Source: Panicum virgatum (taxonomy: Eukaryota; Streptophyta; Magnoliopsida; Poales; Poaceae). From it: 64,000 bases of DNA. The notes beneath the pieces were generated by a model. That model was not told where the DNA came from. It ran no database searches and worked only from the letters and a program-made list of their open reading frames with translations. The DNA is taken from NCBI RefSeq assembly GCF_016808335.1, contig NC_053145.1, positions 28,531,120 to 28,595,119 of the forward strand, given 5' to 3'. The translations under genes were made by a program, and so were the position numbers. Positions 34,052 through 46,333 of this stretch are shown piece by piece (position 1 is the first letter of the stretch; each line of letters begins with the position of its first letter).

Positions 34052-35024
34052 AATGTAAAGAAATGTAAGTGACACTAGTAACAACTGCACACTTGTATGT
34101 GGTGCACTGGTGAATTAATTTACCAGTAGGATGCTAATTGATTCAGAACATTTACCTTTTATATGCTGCCAAAATCTCCACTGCATACATTTGTGCCCAT
34201 TGAGCAAACAATAACTGTGGCATGAATGGGAGCATTTAAAGTTCTGTATGCCCTTATCTCCATTGTGAGAGTGATCATCTAATGCCAGAATGTAAATAGT
34301 AAATGTGCTCATGGCACACTTCAAATGATGCGAAATTGCAAATACTTTTGCATTTGTGTTGACTAGTAAACATGCATGTGCAATGCAGGATTTTAATCAG
34401 GTGAGGTGATGGAGGATACAGTAGTGGTACATGCTCTTGATTATAGGTTTGTTATGGTGACTAAGGGACACATTAATATCATAGAATTGTCGGGGAAGGC
34501 AGGATTCAAAATCTATGATTAGATGTAGACATGCTGTGAATTGGATGGGTTGAATTGACCTGTATACACTAATTCACTAGGGTCAACCGGTGTACATTAA
34601 CGTCAGTTTATCATTGGATGTGGAAAAGAAACCAACTAATAAACTAATGCTTCCTATATTGGTACAGATGATTTGGACTAAAATATGGCATGCTTAAAGA
34701 CCTGAATAACTTAATATGTGCAAAAAGGTCTGATTGATGAATTAGATGATTGTCCAATATGTTTTTAAGATGCCACTTAACGGACTAGTTGGTGAGGAAT
34801 ATACCAAGTACTGGTCTAGGATCTTCCCCTGGATCAATGTTCGAATTGCAAAAGGTCCATGTTGGTTAAGTCACTTAACTAATATGTGCTTTTATTTTCA
34901 CATAGCTGCCCATGGTTAAGCTTTTTATGTGTGCTGAGTTACTAGGATGATTTTGTTTTGAACCTGTAGTGTATGGATTTTTTTTTGCTATGGTTGAGTT
35001 ATTTCCTATCCTACTTAAGAACAC
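34052..35024. other. Intron sequence before copia 1
   Basis: AT-rich intron DNA, no feature recognised. Confidence 0.4.
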
Positions 35025-35029
35025 ATTGG

Positions 35030-35438
35030 TGTTAGCCTACCTAGCTCAACCTGCACTAGGTAAGTTACCCGGAGCTCCCTCACACATACACACTCTCACA
35101 GCTAGAGGTAGAAGGAGAGCAGAGAATACAAACACACACAAGTTGGTGCTACTCAACTGAGTTGCAGCTGCTCTACTGCCATCTATATATAAGCAAAGAG
35201 ATCATGTACACAGTATGGTCAGCCATTACTTCTACCACTACTCTTCTACTGTTGCCATGATGCAACTCTTCTACTACTACTGCTGTCATGCTGCAACTCT
35301 CCTACTACTACTGTTGCCATGCTGCAACTTGTTTACTACTATTACTTAGCTACTGCTGCTAGTCAGCATATGCAACTAGTGCCAGTCAATGGCAAAGCGT
35401 GACCAAAAGGGAAGCAAGAGCAGGACAATTGACTAACA
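35030..35438 (-). repeat. Copia 1 3' LTR
   Basis: On the minus strand it runs TGTTAGTCAATTG... to ...TAGGCTAACA, 409 bp, preceded by a purine-rich tract (GGGCAAGAT). It contains TATATATA and, in the U3 part (35230-35345), about three tandem copies of a ~31-bp unit with GTTGCAGCATGGCAACAG. Confidence 0.8.
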
Positions 35439-35439
35439 A

Positions 35440-38333
35440 ATCTTGCCCTAGTTATGCTGCTCTTGCTTGATCTCCTCAACGCCAATCTTGGTCCTCAAGT
35501 CTATGAGTCGTACGCACCCAAGAGGCTTGGTGAGGATGTCCCCGAGCTGTCGAGCAATGTCGACATATTCGAGCTTGACCTGTCCTCCATCGACGCAATC
35601 ACAAATGAATGATACTTGGTGTCAATGTGTTTGCTTCTGTCGTGGAGGATAGGGTTCTTTGTCAAAGCTATGGCGGACTTGTTGTCCACCATGAGGATAG
35701 GAGTGCAGAGCTTCTCCTGTCAGCTCTTGCAACAGCTTGCCCAGCCCTACTCCTTGGCAACACGCTGTCGCTGCTACAATGTGCTCTGCCTCGCAAGTTG
35801 ACAACGCGACCACCCTTTTCTTCTGCGACTGCCAGGAGATGGGGCAGCCATCGAGGACGAACAACACTCTAGTCAGGCTCTTTCGCTCATCGACGTCCCC
35901 AGCCATGTCGCTATTGCCGAACCTAATCAGCTCTAGCCTCCCTTCTCTACGCCATGGGTAGATGATGCTGTAGGCGATGGTCCCAGCCACGTAGCGAAGG
36001 AGATTCTTGATGGCGGTGGAGTGGTCCTCACGTGGATCCTCCATGAATCGGCCTAGGTAGCCAACTGCGAACCTAATGTCCGGCTGAGAGTACGTGAGGT
36101 AGCGCAACCCGCCGATGATGCTACAGTACTGCATCACATGCACCTTCGCCGTCGTGCTCTCCTTTGAGAGCTTGAGCTTCTCTTCCATGGGCATCTGAAA
36201 CGGCTTGCAGCTGCTCAGACCGCTCCGCTCTAGGAGCTTCTTCGCGTAGGAGCTTTGGCGCAATGTGGTTGCCCCTTTGCTCAACTCCACCTCTATACCC
36301 AGGTAGTAGGTGAGCAGGCCAAGGTCGCTCATGCGAAATAACCGCTTCATCTCCCGCTTGAACTCCTCTGTCTTCTTCCCGCTCTTCGGTGATGATCAGA
36401 TCGTCCACATACACACGGACAATCACCAGTCCTCCCTGCGACCGCTGCGCGTAGAGGGCGTGCTCAATGGCGCACTTGGTGAAGCCGAGCGATACGAGGC
36501 TGGCGTCGAGCTTTGTGTTCCAAGCCCGCGGCGCCTGCCGCAGCCTGTATAGAGCCTGGCGCAGGCGGAGCACCCTATGCTCCTGGCCGACGATGGTGAA
36601 GCCAGGGGGCTATTGCACATACACCTCGTCGGCGAGCTCCCCGTTGAGGAATGCGGACTTCACGTTGAGATGATGAACATCCCAGCCCTTCACCGCCGCC
36701 AAAGCGAGCAGTAGCTGCACGGATTCCATCCACTAGACGCAGGAACACCTCTTCAAAATCGATCCCTTCACGCTGCACGTAGCCTTTTGTGAGACCCACT
36801 TCAATCCGATTGGGCAGCACCAAATCAGCAGATCAACGAGCTCCCTGGTCTCATTTTCCTCAATTGTTGCCATCTCCAACATCGTGATCTGCCAGCACTT
36901 CTACTCCGCCGCCGCGAAGATGGGTGGTTCCTCTGTGCTGCCCAGATGCAACTCGAGGTCGTAGAACATGCGATCCACCTACCTAGGTGGCCTTGCGTCA
37001 CCAACGAAGTCGTCCACTGCATGGAATCAAAGGGGCTCGCCATCGTAGCTGGTGTCGATGTGAGGGGCACCACCGGCTGAGGGGACATGAAGTGGTTCCC
37101 TGCTAGCGAGCTTGGCGGAACGATTGTGTCCACTTTTGCAAGGGATTGCGGTCGTGTCGGGGAAACAGGGGATGCCCCTCCTGGACTCTGCGCCCCTCCT
37201 TCGCCTTGTGCTAGCTCCCCAGCATCGGAGTACTGCGTGTACTCGATGGTGGAGCTGTTCATGCCACCCAACATCACTTCCCCTTCGCCTGACTCCCAAT
37301 ACTAGCATGACGCCCTGTTGAACACCACGTCCCCAAAGACTACGACTTGCGCCCGTGAATTGAACAGTCGGTTGGCCTTGCTCACTACCTCGTAGCCTAG
37401 GAACACCATCGGAGTGCTCTTGGCTTGGAGAGGTGCGGCTTCGTCTTCTTCACATGCTCGGTGCAGCTGAAGGTGCGCAGGAAGTAGACTTTGGGTTTCC
37501 GCCCGTGCTATGCCTTGAATGGCATTATCCCCGTCAGGCACTTCGTGGGTGAGCGGTTCAAGATGAACACCGCCGTGCGCACTACCTCGCCCCAGAACGC
37601 CAGCACACTCTTCGCCTTGAGCATGCTTCGAGCCATTCGGACGACCTTTTGGTTCTGCCTCTCCACGACACCATTCTGTTGTGGTATGGTGTCGCGAGAT
37701 GGCACTCAATACCTTGTTCCACGCAGTAGAGGCCGAATTCAATCGAGTTGAACTCGCCGCTGCGGCTTGTACGTAGTATGCGCGGCATCTTCCCTATCTC
37801 CGTCTCCACCTGCGCGTTGGACCTCTTGATCACCACTGGCACCTCGTCCTTGCTCGTCAGCATGTGCAACCACATGTAGCGGGTGCAGTCATCTACCAGG
37901 AGCAGGAAGTAGCGCTGCCCACCATGTGTTGCCGGCATGATTGGCCCACACAGATCTCCGTGGACGAGCTCAAGGAGGTTCCCAACGCGGAAGTTTGCCT
38001 TCTTAGGGAACGGGGTTCATTGCTGCTTGCCGGCAAGGCAGCTGTCGCAGAGCTCCCTCTGACATGCTCAATCAACCGGGAACTCATGCAACATGTCCTT
38101 CCACACCATGCTTACCAAAGCTTCAAAGCTCAGGTGACTGTAGCGGGCATGCCAGCACCACGCCTTGTCGTTTTGCCTTGCTACTAGGCACACCGGTTGC
38201 GCGACGCGCAACTCTAGTATGTAGAGCTAGCTCTTGGTACGCTCCACCTTGGCGAGCAGCTTGCACTTGCGGTCGTGGATGCGGAGGATGCCTTCGTCGA
38301 TCAGCACCTGGCAGCCTCACTCGTCTTACTGGC
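35440..38333 (-). pseudogene. Copia 1 pol: integrase, reverse transcriptase, RNase H
   Basis: On the minus strand from the right: GILRIHDRKCKLLAKVE, WCWHARYSHLSFEAL (integrase zinc-binding region), ELVHGDLCGPIMPA, FLLLVDDCTRYMW and ATPYH...QNGVVERQNQ (catalytic core). The reverse transcriptase follows: VYVDDLIITEE, MSDLGLLTYYLGIEV, LRYLTYSQPDIRFAVGYL. Then RNase H: VVALSTCEAEHIVAAT and DNKSAIALTKNPILHDRSKH. Frames change repeatedly and stops are frequent. The order is that of Ty1/copia. Interrupted on its upstream side by copia 2; protease continues at 46055. Confidence 0.88.
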
Positions 38334-38600
38334 TGATAGGATTAAGCTAGCACTTGTATCTTATTTCCTGCATTTTATTTTTGCAGTGTGTGTTGCCTTG
38401 GCCCTCAAGTTGATCATGAGGTGCTTTTGGCTAAAGTGTTAAAGCTTTATGCTTTTGTTAGGAGTAGGTGAAGGCTCTGCCTATATAAGCAGCAGCCCTC
38501 TCCCTTGTAAGCAACTGAATTGTGGTTTTGATTCAATCAAGCGGCCCTTTGGTCAAGCTGACCTCCGGGCTTTCCACCAATTCTCATGTCTTGGCCAACA
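38334..38600 (+). repeat. Copia 2 5' LTR
   Basis: 267 bp, TATATAAG box near 38480. Pairs with 45788-46054. Confidence 0.95.
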
Positions 38601-38680
38601 ATTGGTATCTAGAGCCTAGGGTTTTAGGAGTTCCACCCAGCCGCCACCACCATCTCCACCTCCAGCGAGCGTGCTCGGCA

Positions 38681-41540
38681 TGCTGCCGATGCAGCCAAGG
38701 GGAAGAAGCCCCAGTCTCCCAGCGGCAAGCGTGCCAGCGTTGAGGGTTCAGCGACCCTGGAGGAGCGCTTGGCAGCCGCGGAGGCTATGGCTGCAGAGGC
38801 AGCAGTGGCGGCCGCGCAGGCAGCAGAGGCGGCCAAGGCCGCGGTTGCTGCGGCGGCGACGCTGCGCAATGAGGTGAAGCTGGAGGCGGAGGAGTCTGTA
38901 GGATCGCCCAGCCTGGAGCGCCGTCGTCGCGTCTCGCCGTCGCCAGAGCGTTGTCGCGGTCGTCGCGGGCGCTCTCCAATCGTGCAGGTGTACCGCGACC
39001 CCGGCGGCGGGTGGCCGCAACTCACGCCCGCCAACTACCACGACTGGAGCCTTCTGATGAAGGTGAAGCTCCAGGCGCGGGGACTTTGGGATGCGGTCCG
39101 CTACGGCGATGTGGACTACGACGAGGATCGGCGTGCCTTGGAGGCCCTCTGCGCCGCCGTTCCACCGGAGGTGGGGGCGTCCATCGCCAACAAGCCCACG
39201 GCGAAGCATGCCTGGGAGGCAATCGCGACGAGGCACGTCGGCGGTGAGCGCGTCCAGCGCGCCACTCTGCAGCGGCTCCGAGATGAGTGGGAAGGTCTCA
39301 CCTTTGGGCTGGGGGAGCAAGTCGAGGACTTTGCCCTCCGCCTCACCAATCTGAAGGAGCAGATGGCGATCAACGGGGACACTGACCTGGACGAAGTTCG
39401 AGCAGCTGGTCATCTCCATCGAGACCCTCCTCGACCTCGACGAGCTCACCATCGAGGGCGTCACCGGGCCTCTCAAGGTGGTCTAGGATCGCGATCATGC
39501 GCCGGAGACGGAGGCGGCGGCAAGCTACTGTACCCCGCCGAGCAGTGGCGGGCCTTCGAGGAGGAGGAGGGCGCTGGGTCGTCGAGGGATGGTGATCGCC
39601 GGCGTCGCCCCCGTGGTGGCAAGAACAAGGCCAAGGGCGGCGATCAAGGCGGCAGCGCGGATCGAGGTGGGGAAAAGGGGGGAACTGGAGGCGATCGGCG
39701 GCAGAATCGCAACGACCTCTGCCTCAACTACAATCGCGCCGGCCACTGGGCACGCGATTGCCCCCAACCTCGTCACGATTGTGGTGGTGCGGCGCACATG
39801 GAGGAGGTTGATGAAGACCACGCGCTGTTCCTCGCGTGCGGGTTCCCGGAACTCAATGCGGACGGCGGCGAAGGGCAAGCTTCGACCTTTTTCGCCAAGT
39901 CGACCAACCTCGCCATCGACGAGCCCAAGGCGAACGCTTTCCTGCACAGTGAGACCGGTGGCGGCGAGAAGCTTGATGGGTTGTACCAGGACACCGGTGC
40001 AACTCACCACATGACTGGCCGTCGCGAGCTGTTCACTGACCTGGACACATCGTCCAGAGGCACGGTGAGGTTTGGCGATGAGTCAAAGGTGGAGATTCAC
40101 GGTGTCGGCTCCATCATCTTCGAGGCCAAGACCGGCGAGCACAGGGTGCTCCACGGGGTGTACTACATCTCGGCGCTGCGCAATTCGATCATGAGCCTGG
40201 GGCGTCTTGATGGAGGATCCAAGGTGTTGATCGAGCACGGCGTCCTGAGGATCTGGGATCACCGCTGGCGCCTTCTCGTCAAGGTACGGCGCGGCGCCTT
40301 CTCGTCAAGGTACGGCGTGGCGCCAACCACCTCTACGTCCTCGACATCAACACGGCCAAGCCCCTGTGCCTCGCCGCCCGCAAGGATGATGAAGCTTGGC
40401 GCTGGCACGAGCGGTACAGTCATCTCCACTTCGACGCTCTGCACCGGCTGTCCAAGCACGGCATGGCGCGCGGGTTGCTGGAGATCAACCACGTCGCCTA
40501 GTTCTGCGACACGTGCGTCATCACCAAGCACCGCCGCGCCCCGTTCTCGTCGGAGGCCCAGTATGGCGCGCAGGACCCATTGGAGCTCGTCCACGGCGAC
40601 TTGTGTGGCCCTATCACGCCGGCGATTCCCGGTGGCAGGCGCTACTTCCTGTTGCTGGTCAATGACGCTACGCGGTACATGTGGGTGGCACTCCTGACGA
40701 CAAAGGACATGGCTGCGGACGCGATCAAGCATCTGCAGGCCGTGGCGGAGAAGCAGAGCGGCAAGAAGCTGCGAACGGTGCGCACGGACAACGGGCGGGA
40801 GTTCACCGTCGGTGAGTTCACGGCGTACTGTGCGGAGGAGGGGATTCAGCGCCACTACAGCACCCCCTATTTGCCGTAGCAGAATGGCGTTGTGGAGCGC
40901 CGAAACCAGACCGTGGTCGCCATGGCGCGGGCTCTGCTGAAGCAGAGAGCCCTGCCGGCGCGCTTCTGGGGAGAAGCGGTGGTGACCGCCGTGCACTTGC
41001 TGAACAGGGCTCCGACCAAGGCGCTGCAGGGCATGATGCCTTACGAGGCCTGGCACGGCAAGGTGCCGCAAGTGAAGCACCTGCGCACGTTCGGCTGCGT
41101 TGCCTACATCAAGGACCTGTCGCATCTGAAGAAGCTGGACGATCGCAGCTGCCCCGGCATCTTCATCGGCTACGCTGATGGCGCCAAGGCGTACCGCGTT
41201 CTCGACCCCGAGACGCAGCGCGTGCGCGTCTCGCGCGACGTCGTCTTCGACGAGAGTCGCGGGTGGGACTGGATCAAGGCCGGCGGCGGGCAAGCTCCGG
41301 CGGACGAGGAATTTGTCGTCGAGCGCGTCGAGGAGTTCGGCTCCGGGGAGCGCGCACGCCTTCATCGGGCCTGGCCGCGACTCCGGCTGCGCCGCGCTCG
41401 CCGTCCTCTGTTCTGTCTCCTGGGGAGAAAGCAGTGCCGGAGCAGAGGAGGCGGCGGATACACTGCTCCAGGCGTCCCCGATCACGCCAGCGGCGGGTTC
41501 CTCTGCTTCAATCCCTCCAATCGAGCTGGCTACGCCCGCT
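38681..41540 (+). pseudogene. Copia 2 gag, protease, integrase (broken)
   Basis: Gag has LTPANYHDWSLLMKVKLQAR and RLTNLKEQMAINGDTDLDEV, followed by a frame change. The zinc knuckle reads LNYNRAGHWARDC, where the second Cys of CxxC is Tyr. The protease motif YQDTGATHHMTG is intact. At about 40268 a 25-bp tandem duplication shifts the frame. Integrase continues with WHERYSHLHFDAL, CDTCVITKHRRAPF, VHGDLCGPITPAIPG, RTDNGREF and NGVVERRNQTVV, so the HHCC and DDE positions are mostly visible. In-frame stops interrupt it at about 40499 and 40876; both are TAG where the family has CAG. Coding runs into the solo LTR at 41541. Confidence 0.9.
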
Positions 41541-44098
41541 TGAAAGGCCCTTATTTGGCTTTGGTAATTGAGTGACAACTTAGGTGGACTAATAAGTGTT
41601 TATGTTGAGATACACAGGAGATTAGTCCACACAAAGACACTAGTATGAGCAACATGTGCCATGGAGGAGAAATGGCTAAGGGTTGATGCTATGCTCATAT
41701 AATGTGATGGAGGAGCTCATTGCATATGAGATATGACATGGAGTTATGTGACCAAAGTGGAGAAGATCAAGACAAGGCTTGGCTTGATGGACCGGTTGCA
41801 ATGGAGAAGGGCAAGTCAAGGCTTTGAAGCGAGGGACCTCGAGGCGGTGAAGCTTGGGCAAAATTTGGCGCCGATGGATCGAGGCAACGGTGAAGAGCGA
41901 GCAAGGTCAAGATCGATGGACCAAAGAGGTCATGTGATGATATGTAGTGGATCATATCATTCAAGAAAGATCAAGCCAAGTGTTGACTCATGATGATGAT
42001 TAAAAGGTTTGATGGAGTTTGGTGCTTGTGTGGCATCAATATTTGGGAAGATGAAATGGAATGCGCAAGGCAAAGGTATGACTTGTAGGGCATTTCATTT
42101 CACCGGTCAAATGTTGTGTAGAGAAGTGCATGACCGGATTTAGGATAGATGGCCGTACTACCAAGAGGGATAAACTTGTTTGCATATCGGTCATCTAGTG
42201 CCACTTGAGCGATCTAACATTGCGATGTTGTTAGGATCGAGTGGCGTGGTGAGATCAAGTGAAAATTCTTTGAAAATGTTTGTGAAATGTTAACACACAT
42301 GCACATGGTGTTGTTCACGTAATGGTGTTGGCATATTTGCAAAGGAGAAGGTGTTGGAGTTGATGTTGATCAACTTGTGGGAAAAAGAAGTTACGGGCGG
42401 ACGGTCTGGCCCGGTAAGACGGACAGTCCGCAAGTATAATTCATTTTTTTGTCCAGAGAGGTTGCAGCTCTGTTTGGGCTTGAAGGCCGTACTGCGGACG
42501 GTCCGCCCCTGGGGTGCGGACAGTCCGCAGGTGTTTTAAAGAAATCATCTAGAGAGGTGGTTTCTCTGGCTTGGGCTGAAAGGTTGGACTGCGGACTGTC
42601 CGGCAAAGGGGAGCGGACGTTCTGCAGGTCACTTAACAAATTGACCAGAGACGTGTTGGGTATCTGGTGGGATTTAAGAGTGAAGGGCGGACGGTCCGCC
42701 CCTGGGGTGCGGACGGTCCGCAGGTCAGTTGAGAAATTGTCCAGAGACGATTTCACTTCTGGTGGGTTGCACGATGTGAAGGGTGCAGACGGTCCGCCCC
42801 TCAAACTTTAAGTTTGTCCAGAGACGCTGTCTCTCTGAGTGTTCGGAGTGTCTGAACGGCGGATAATCCGCCAATAGGGAGCGGACAGTCCGCGAAGGGC
42901 TCTAACGGTCGACTCTGACACATAATCATTGCAGATCTAGCCATTGGGTTTGAATGGCGGACAGTCCGGTTTTTGTGAGGCGGACAGTCCGTGAAAACTC
43001 CGTTTTCACAGGTTTTGAATATAACGGCTAGTTTGGGGCCTCCCTCTATAAATAGAGGGTGTGGCCGGCCATTTGTGGTCGCGGAGCACCTTGGGGACTT
43101 GGTGTCCATGTGTGAGAGTGCTTGAGAGCCCTCTACTCACTCTAACTTGATAGTAATCATCCGATCGAGTGAGAGAGCGATTCTAGTGCGATTGCTTTGA
43201 GAGATTGCATCGAGTGGCACTAGGTGATCGTGTTGCAAGTCGGTGTGCTTATTACTCTTGGAGGTTGCCACCTCCTAGACGGCTTGGTGGCAAGAGGCTC
43301 CGTTGAAGCTCGCAAGAAGATTGTGCGGCGCTCCGGAGAAGGGATTGTGAGGGGTATTGTGTTTCACACCGCGGGAGCCGCGAAGAGCAACTCTAGTTGA
43401 GCGAGACGTGAAGAGCAACAAGTGGTTCGGCTGGATCATGCGCTAGAGCTCGGTGTGAGCACTCCACGTGGGAGAGTGTGACTTGAGAGTCACCACTAGC
43501 AAGAGGATCGGCGGCAACCTTGGAGCTTGTCTCAACGGGGATTAGCTTGGTGGCAACCAAGTGAATCTCGGGATAAAAATCACTGTGTCAATTTTGTCTA
43601 CTCTTCTCGGTGGTTTATATTCTCCAAATCACAAACCTTGTATTTACATTCATCTATATCTTGTGCTTGTGTAGTTGCTCTCTAGTTTAACTAGTTAGCT
43701 TGTGTAGCTTAATTAGTTGCTCTTGCGTAGATTGCGTAGCTAAGCAAGTTGAGCTCTTAGATTTGGATTGTGTATCCTTGTCCTTGAGCATCTAGTGAGC
43801 TTAGGTTTGACTTTGTGCTGTTGCTCATTAGAATTGTGTAGGAGCTCCCCCGGTTTGTGAAGTACTAGTGTTTAGGCTTGTGTGGCTTGGCATTAGAATT
43901 GCTAGGAGAGTTCTTGCTAGCTTGGCACTCCATTTGCTTTGTGTAGGATTTTTTTGGAGGTGACTTAGAGTCATAGTTATAGGGGTGAAGTCTTGGCTAA
44001 GTGAATAGTTTCAATTCCGTATAAGTTTCGGGTAGCCAGCGCGATTATTTTTAGAAAGGACTATTCACCCCCCTTTAATCCGCCATCTCGACCCTACA
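41541..44098. mobile_element. Solo LTR, 2,558 bp, inside copia 2
   Basis: Starts TGAAAGGCCCTTATTTGG and ends CATCTCGACCCTACA, flanked by an exact 5-bp duplication CCGCT (41536-41540, 44099-44103). No coding sequence, no second LTR and no primer-binding site inside, as expected after LTR-LTR recombination. The ends and length fit LTRs of large SIRE/Maximus-type copia families of grasses, from memory. Contains the tandem GCGGACGGTCCGC repeats at 42390-42990. Confidence 0.88.
42390..42990. repeat. Tandem repeats with GCGGACGGTCCGC palindromes
   Basis: About seven units with a spacing near 95 bp. Each carries one or two copies of the palindrome GCGGACGGTCCGC or a decayed form, mostly separated by CCCTGGGGT. 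Paired palindromes of this kind are known in grass LTRs. They are CpG- and CHG-rich and can form cruciforms; the biological role is unknown. Confidence 0.85.
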
Positions 44099-45766
44099 CC
44101 GCTGGAGGATGACGAGGACTGGCTGGACGCCTACTACGACGCCGAGCCCCTGCGATACCGCACGGTGACAAACATCGTCGGGGACGATTCGCCATCAGGC
44201 ATGGCACCCCGCCATTGCGCCCAGCTCCACCTTACTCACGCCGGGGAGCCCACCAACCATGCGGAGGCCAGGGGCCATCCAGCGTGGGTGGCGGCGATGA
44301 AGCAGGAGCTCCAGGCTGTTGAGAAGAACAAGACCTGAGAGCTCGTGGACCTCCCCGCCGGCCACCGCCCGATCTCTCTGAAGTGGGTCTTCAAGCTCAA
44401 GAAGGATGAGAAGGGGGTGGTGACCAAGCACAAAGCGAGGCTGGTGGCGCGCGGCTTTGTGCAGCAAGAAGGTATCGACTTCGATGATGCTTTCGCGCCA
44501 GTGGCAAGGATGGAATCGGTCCGGGTTCTCCTTGCGCTGGCGGCGCAGGAGGAGTGGAAGGTGCATCACATGGACGTGAAGTCCGCCTTCCTCAATGGCG
44601 ACCTCAAGGAGGAGGTGTACATGCGCCAGATGCCCGGCTTCGCTGTCGCCGGAGAAGAAGGGAAGGTGTACCGCCTCAAGAAGGTGCTGTACGGGCTTCG
44701 GCAAGCACCGCGTGCCTGGAACGCGAAGCTGGACATCACGCTGAAGAAGATGGGGTTCCAGCAGAGCGCACACGAGGTGGTGGTGTACAGGCACGGCAGC
44801 AGGGAGGATCTGTTGCTGGTCGGCGTCTACGTCGACGACCTCATCATCACCGGCGCAGATGGAAGGGAGGTGGAGTAATTCAAAGTCGCCATGAAGGATC
44901 GTTTCGAGATGAGCGATCTCGGCCTCTTCTACCTCGGCGTCGAGGTCCGCCAGGATGCCAAGGGCATCACGCTGTGCCAATCCAACTACGCACAGCGCAT
45001 CCTCGAATTGGGGAACATGCAGGGCTGCAATCCCGCGGCCACCCGGATGGAGGAGAAGCTGAAGCTCAGCAGGGAGAGCACCGCGGAGGAGGTGGACGCG
45101 ACTCTATACCGGCGACTCATGGGGAGTTTGCGGTACCTGGTGCACACTCGGCCGGACCTGGCGTTCGCCGTCGGGTACCTGAGCCGATTCATGTAGCGGC
45201 CCACGGTGGAGCATCAGCAGGCCGCCAAGCGCGTGCTCCGCTACGTGGCCGGGACGCTGGACTACGGGCTGCACTACGGGAAGGCTCCGAACACCGCGCG
45301 CTTCATTGGCTATAGCGACTTGGCCGGCGACGTCGACACCAGCAAGAGCACCAGCGGCACCATGTTCTTCCTCGGGAGCTGCTTGGTCTGCTGGCAATCC
45401 GTCAAACAGAAGGTGGTGGCCTTGTCAAGCTGTGAAGCAGAGTACATTGCCGCCACTACTGCATCAACACAAGCACTCTGGCTGGCAAGGCTGCTCGGGG
45501 AGCTCCTGGGCAGAGAAGTGGAGGTGGTGGAGTTGAGGGTGGACAACAAGTCTGCACTCACCCTGGCCAAGAACCCCGTCTTCCATGACAGGAGCAAGCA
45601 CATCAAGACTAAGTTCCATTTCATCAGGGACTGTCTGGAGGAAGGGAGCATCAAGACCAGCCACATTCCCACTGCTGACCAGCTGGCTGACATCCTCACC
45701 AAGTCTCTGGGCAAGGCCAAGTTCCAGGAGATGAGGGAGAGGATTGGGCTGAAGAAGGTAGTTTAG
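44099..45766 (+). pseudogene. Copia 2 reverse transcriptase and RNase H
   Basis: Continues the polyprotein after the solo LTR: LVDLPAGHRPISLKWVFKLK, HKARLVARGFVQQEGIDF, VYVDDLIITGADGR (YVDD catalytic site), FEMSDLGLFYLGVEV, LRYLVHTRPDLAFAVGYLSR, SSCEAEYIAATTAS, VDNKSALTLAKNPVFHDRSK and the C-terminus ending KKVV at 45766. Stops at about 44337 (TGA for Trp), 44877 and 45194 (TAG for Gln) are the only breaks. All catalytic positions of RT and RNase H look preserved. Confidence 0.92.
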
Positions 45767-45787
45767 TGCTAGGCTTAAGGGGGAGAT

Positions 45788-46054
45788 TGATAGGATTAAG
45801 CTAGCACTTGTATCCTATTTCCTGCATTTTATTTTTGCAGTGTGTGTTGCCTTGGCCCTCAAGTTGATCATGAGGTGCTTTTGGCTAAAGTGTTAAAGCT
45901 TTATGCTTTTGTTAGGAGTAGGTGAAGGCTCTGCCTATATAAGCAGCAGCCCTCTCCCTTGTAAGCAACTGAATTGTGGTTTTGATTCAATCAAGTGGCC
46001 CTTTGGTCAAGCTGACCTCCGGGCTTTCCACCAATTCTCATGTCTGGGCCAACA
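45788..46054 (+). repeat. Copia 2 3' LTR
   Basis: 267 bp, directly after the purine tract. Three base differences from the 5' LTR were noticed by eye. Confidence 0.95.
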
Positions 46055-46333
46055 CTGGCCGATGCTGATAATGTTGCTGCGAAGCTCGGGGATGAATTAG
46101 ACGTCTGTTAGCGCCTTGTGCTCGCTGGACTTGCAGTGGAAGAGGATTTTCCCATGGCCTCAGATGTCAATGACGGAGTTGTCGCCGAAGTTCACCGTGC
46201 TGACAACACCGGTGTTGAGCTTGGAGAAGACCTTGCAGTTCCCTGACATGTGATTGCTCATGCCAAAAGTTGAGGTACTAACGCTCCTCCACATCATATT
46301 CCCTCCCAAGGTTGACTTGCGCGCGTTTTGTTG
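46055..46333 (-). pseudogene. Copia 1 protease fragment
   Basis: On the minus strand: TFGMSNHMSGNCKVFSKLNT, GVVSTVNFGDNSVIDI and SNIISIGQ, the copia aspartic protease region. The active-site Asp-Thr/Ser-Gly triplet is replaced or lost just upstream. It joins 38333 across copia 2 in the same orientation (Ile-Ser-Ile-Gly-Gln, then the integrase N-terminal region). Confidence 0.82.

Larger units (their letters stand above)
38334..46054 (+). mobile_element. Copia 2: near-complete copia element inserted in copia 1
   Basis: LTRs 38334-38600 and 45788-46054 (267 bp each; three differences by eye) begin TGATAGGATTAAGC and end GGCCAACA. A matching 5-bp duplication CTGGC flanks them (38329-38333, 46055-46059). 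The primer-binding site TGGTATCTAGAGC starts at 38602 (initiator-Met type) and the purine tract AAGGGGGAGAT ends at 45787. About 1% LTR divergence implies a young insertion, well under a million years at usual grass rates (inference). It is itself split by a solo LTR. Confidence 0.95.

Noticed and set aside
38751..39476. Long minus-strand frames opposite copia 2 gag-pol (also 40259-41578 and 44195-44980)
   Set aside because: Antisense shadows of GC-rich codons; the plus strand carries the recognised domains.
38769..40697. A single 642-codon intact gag-protease-integrase frame
   Set aside because: The frame passes through an out-of-register segment in gag and goes off register after a 25-bp duplication, so the continuous translation is not a real protein.
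42390..42990. CRISPR-like array
   Set aside because: Regular spacing of palindromes, but spacers are themselves repeated and the block sits inside a plant LTR with a target duplication.
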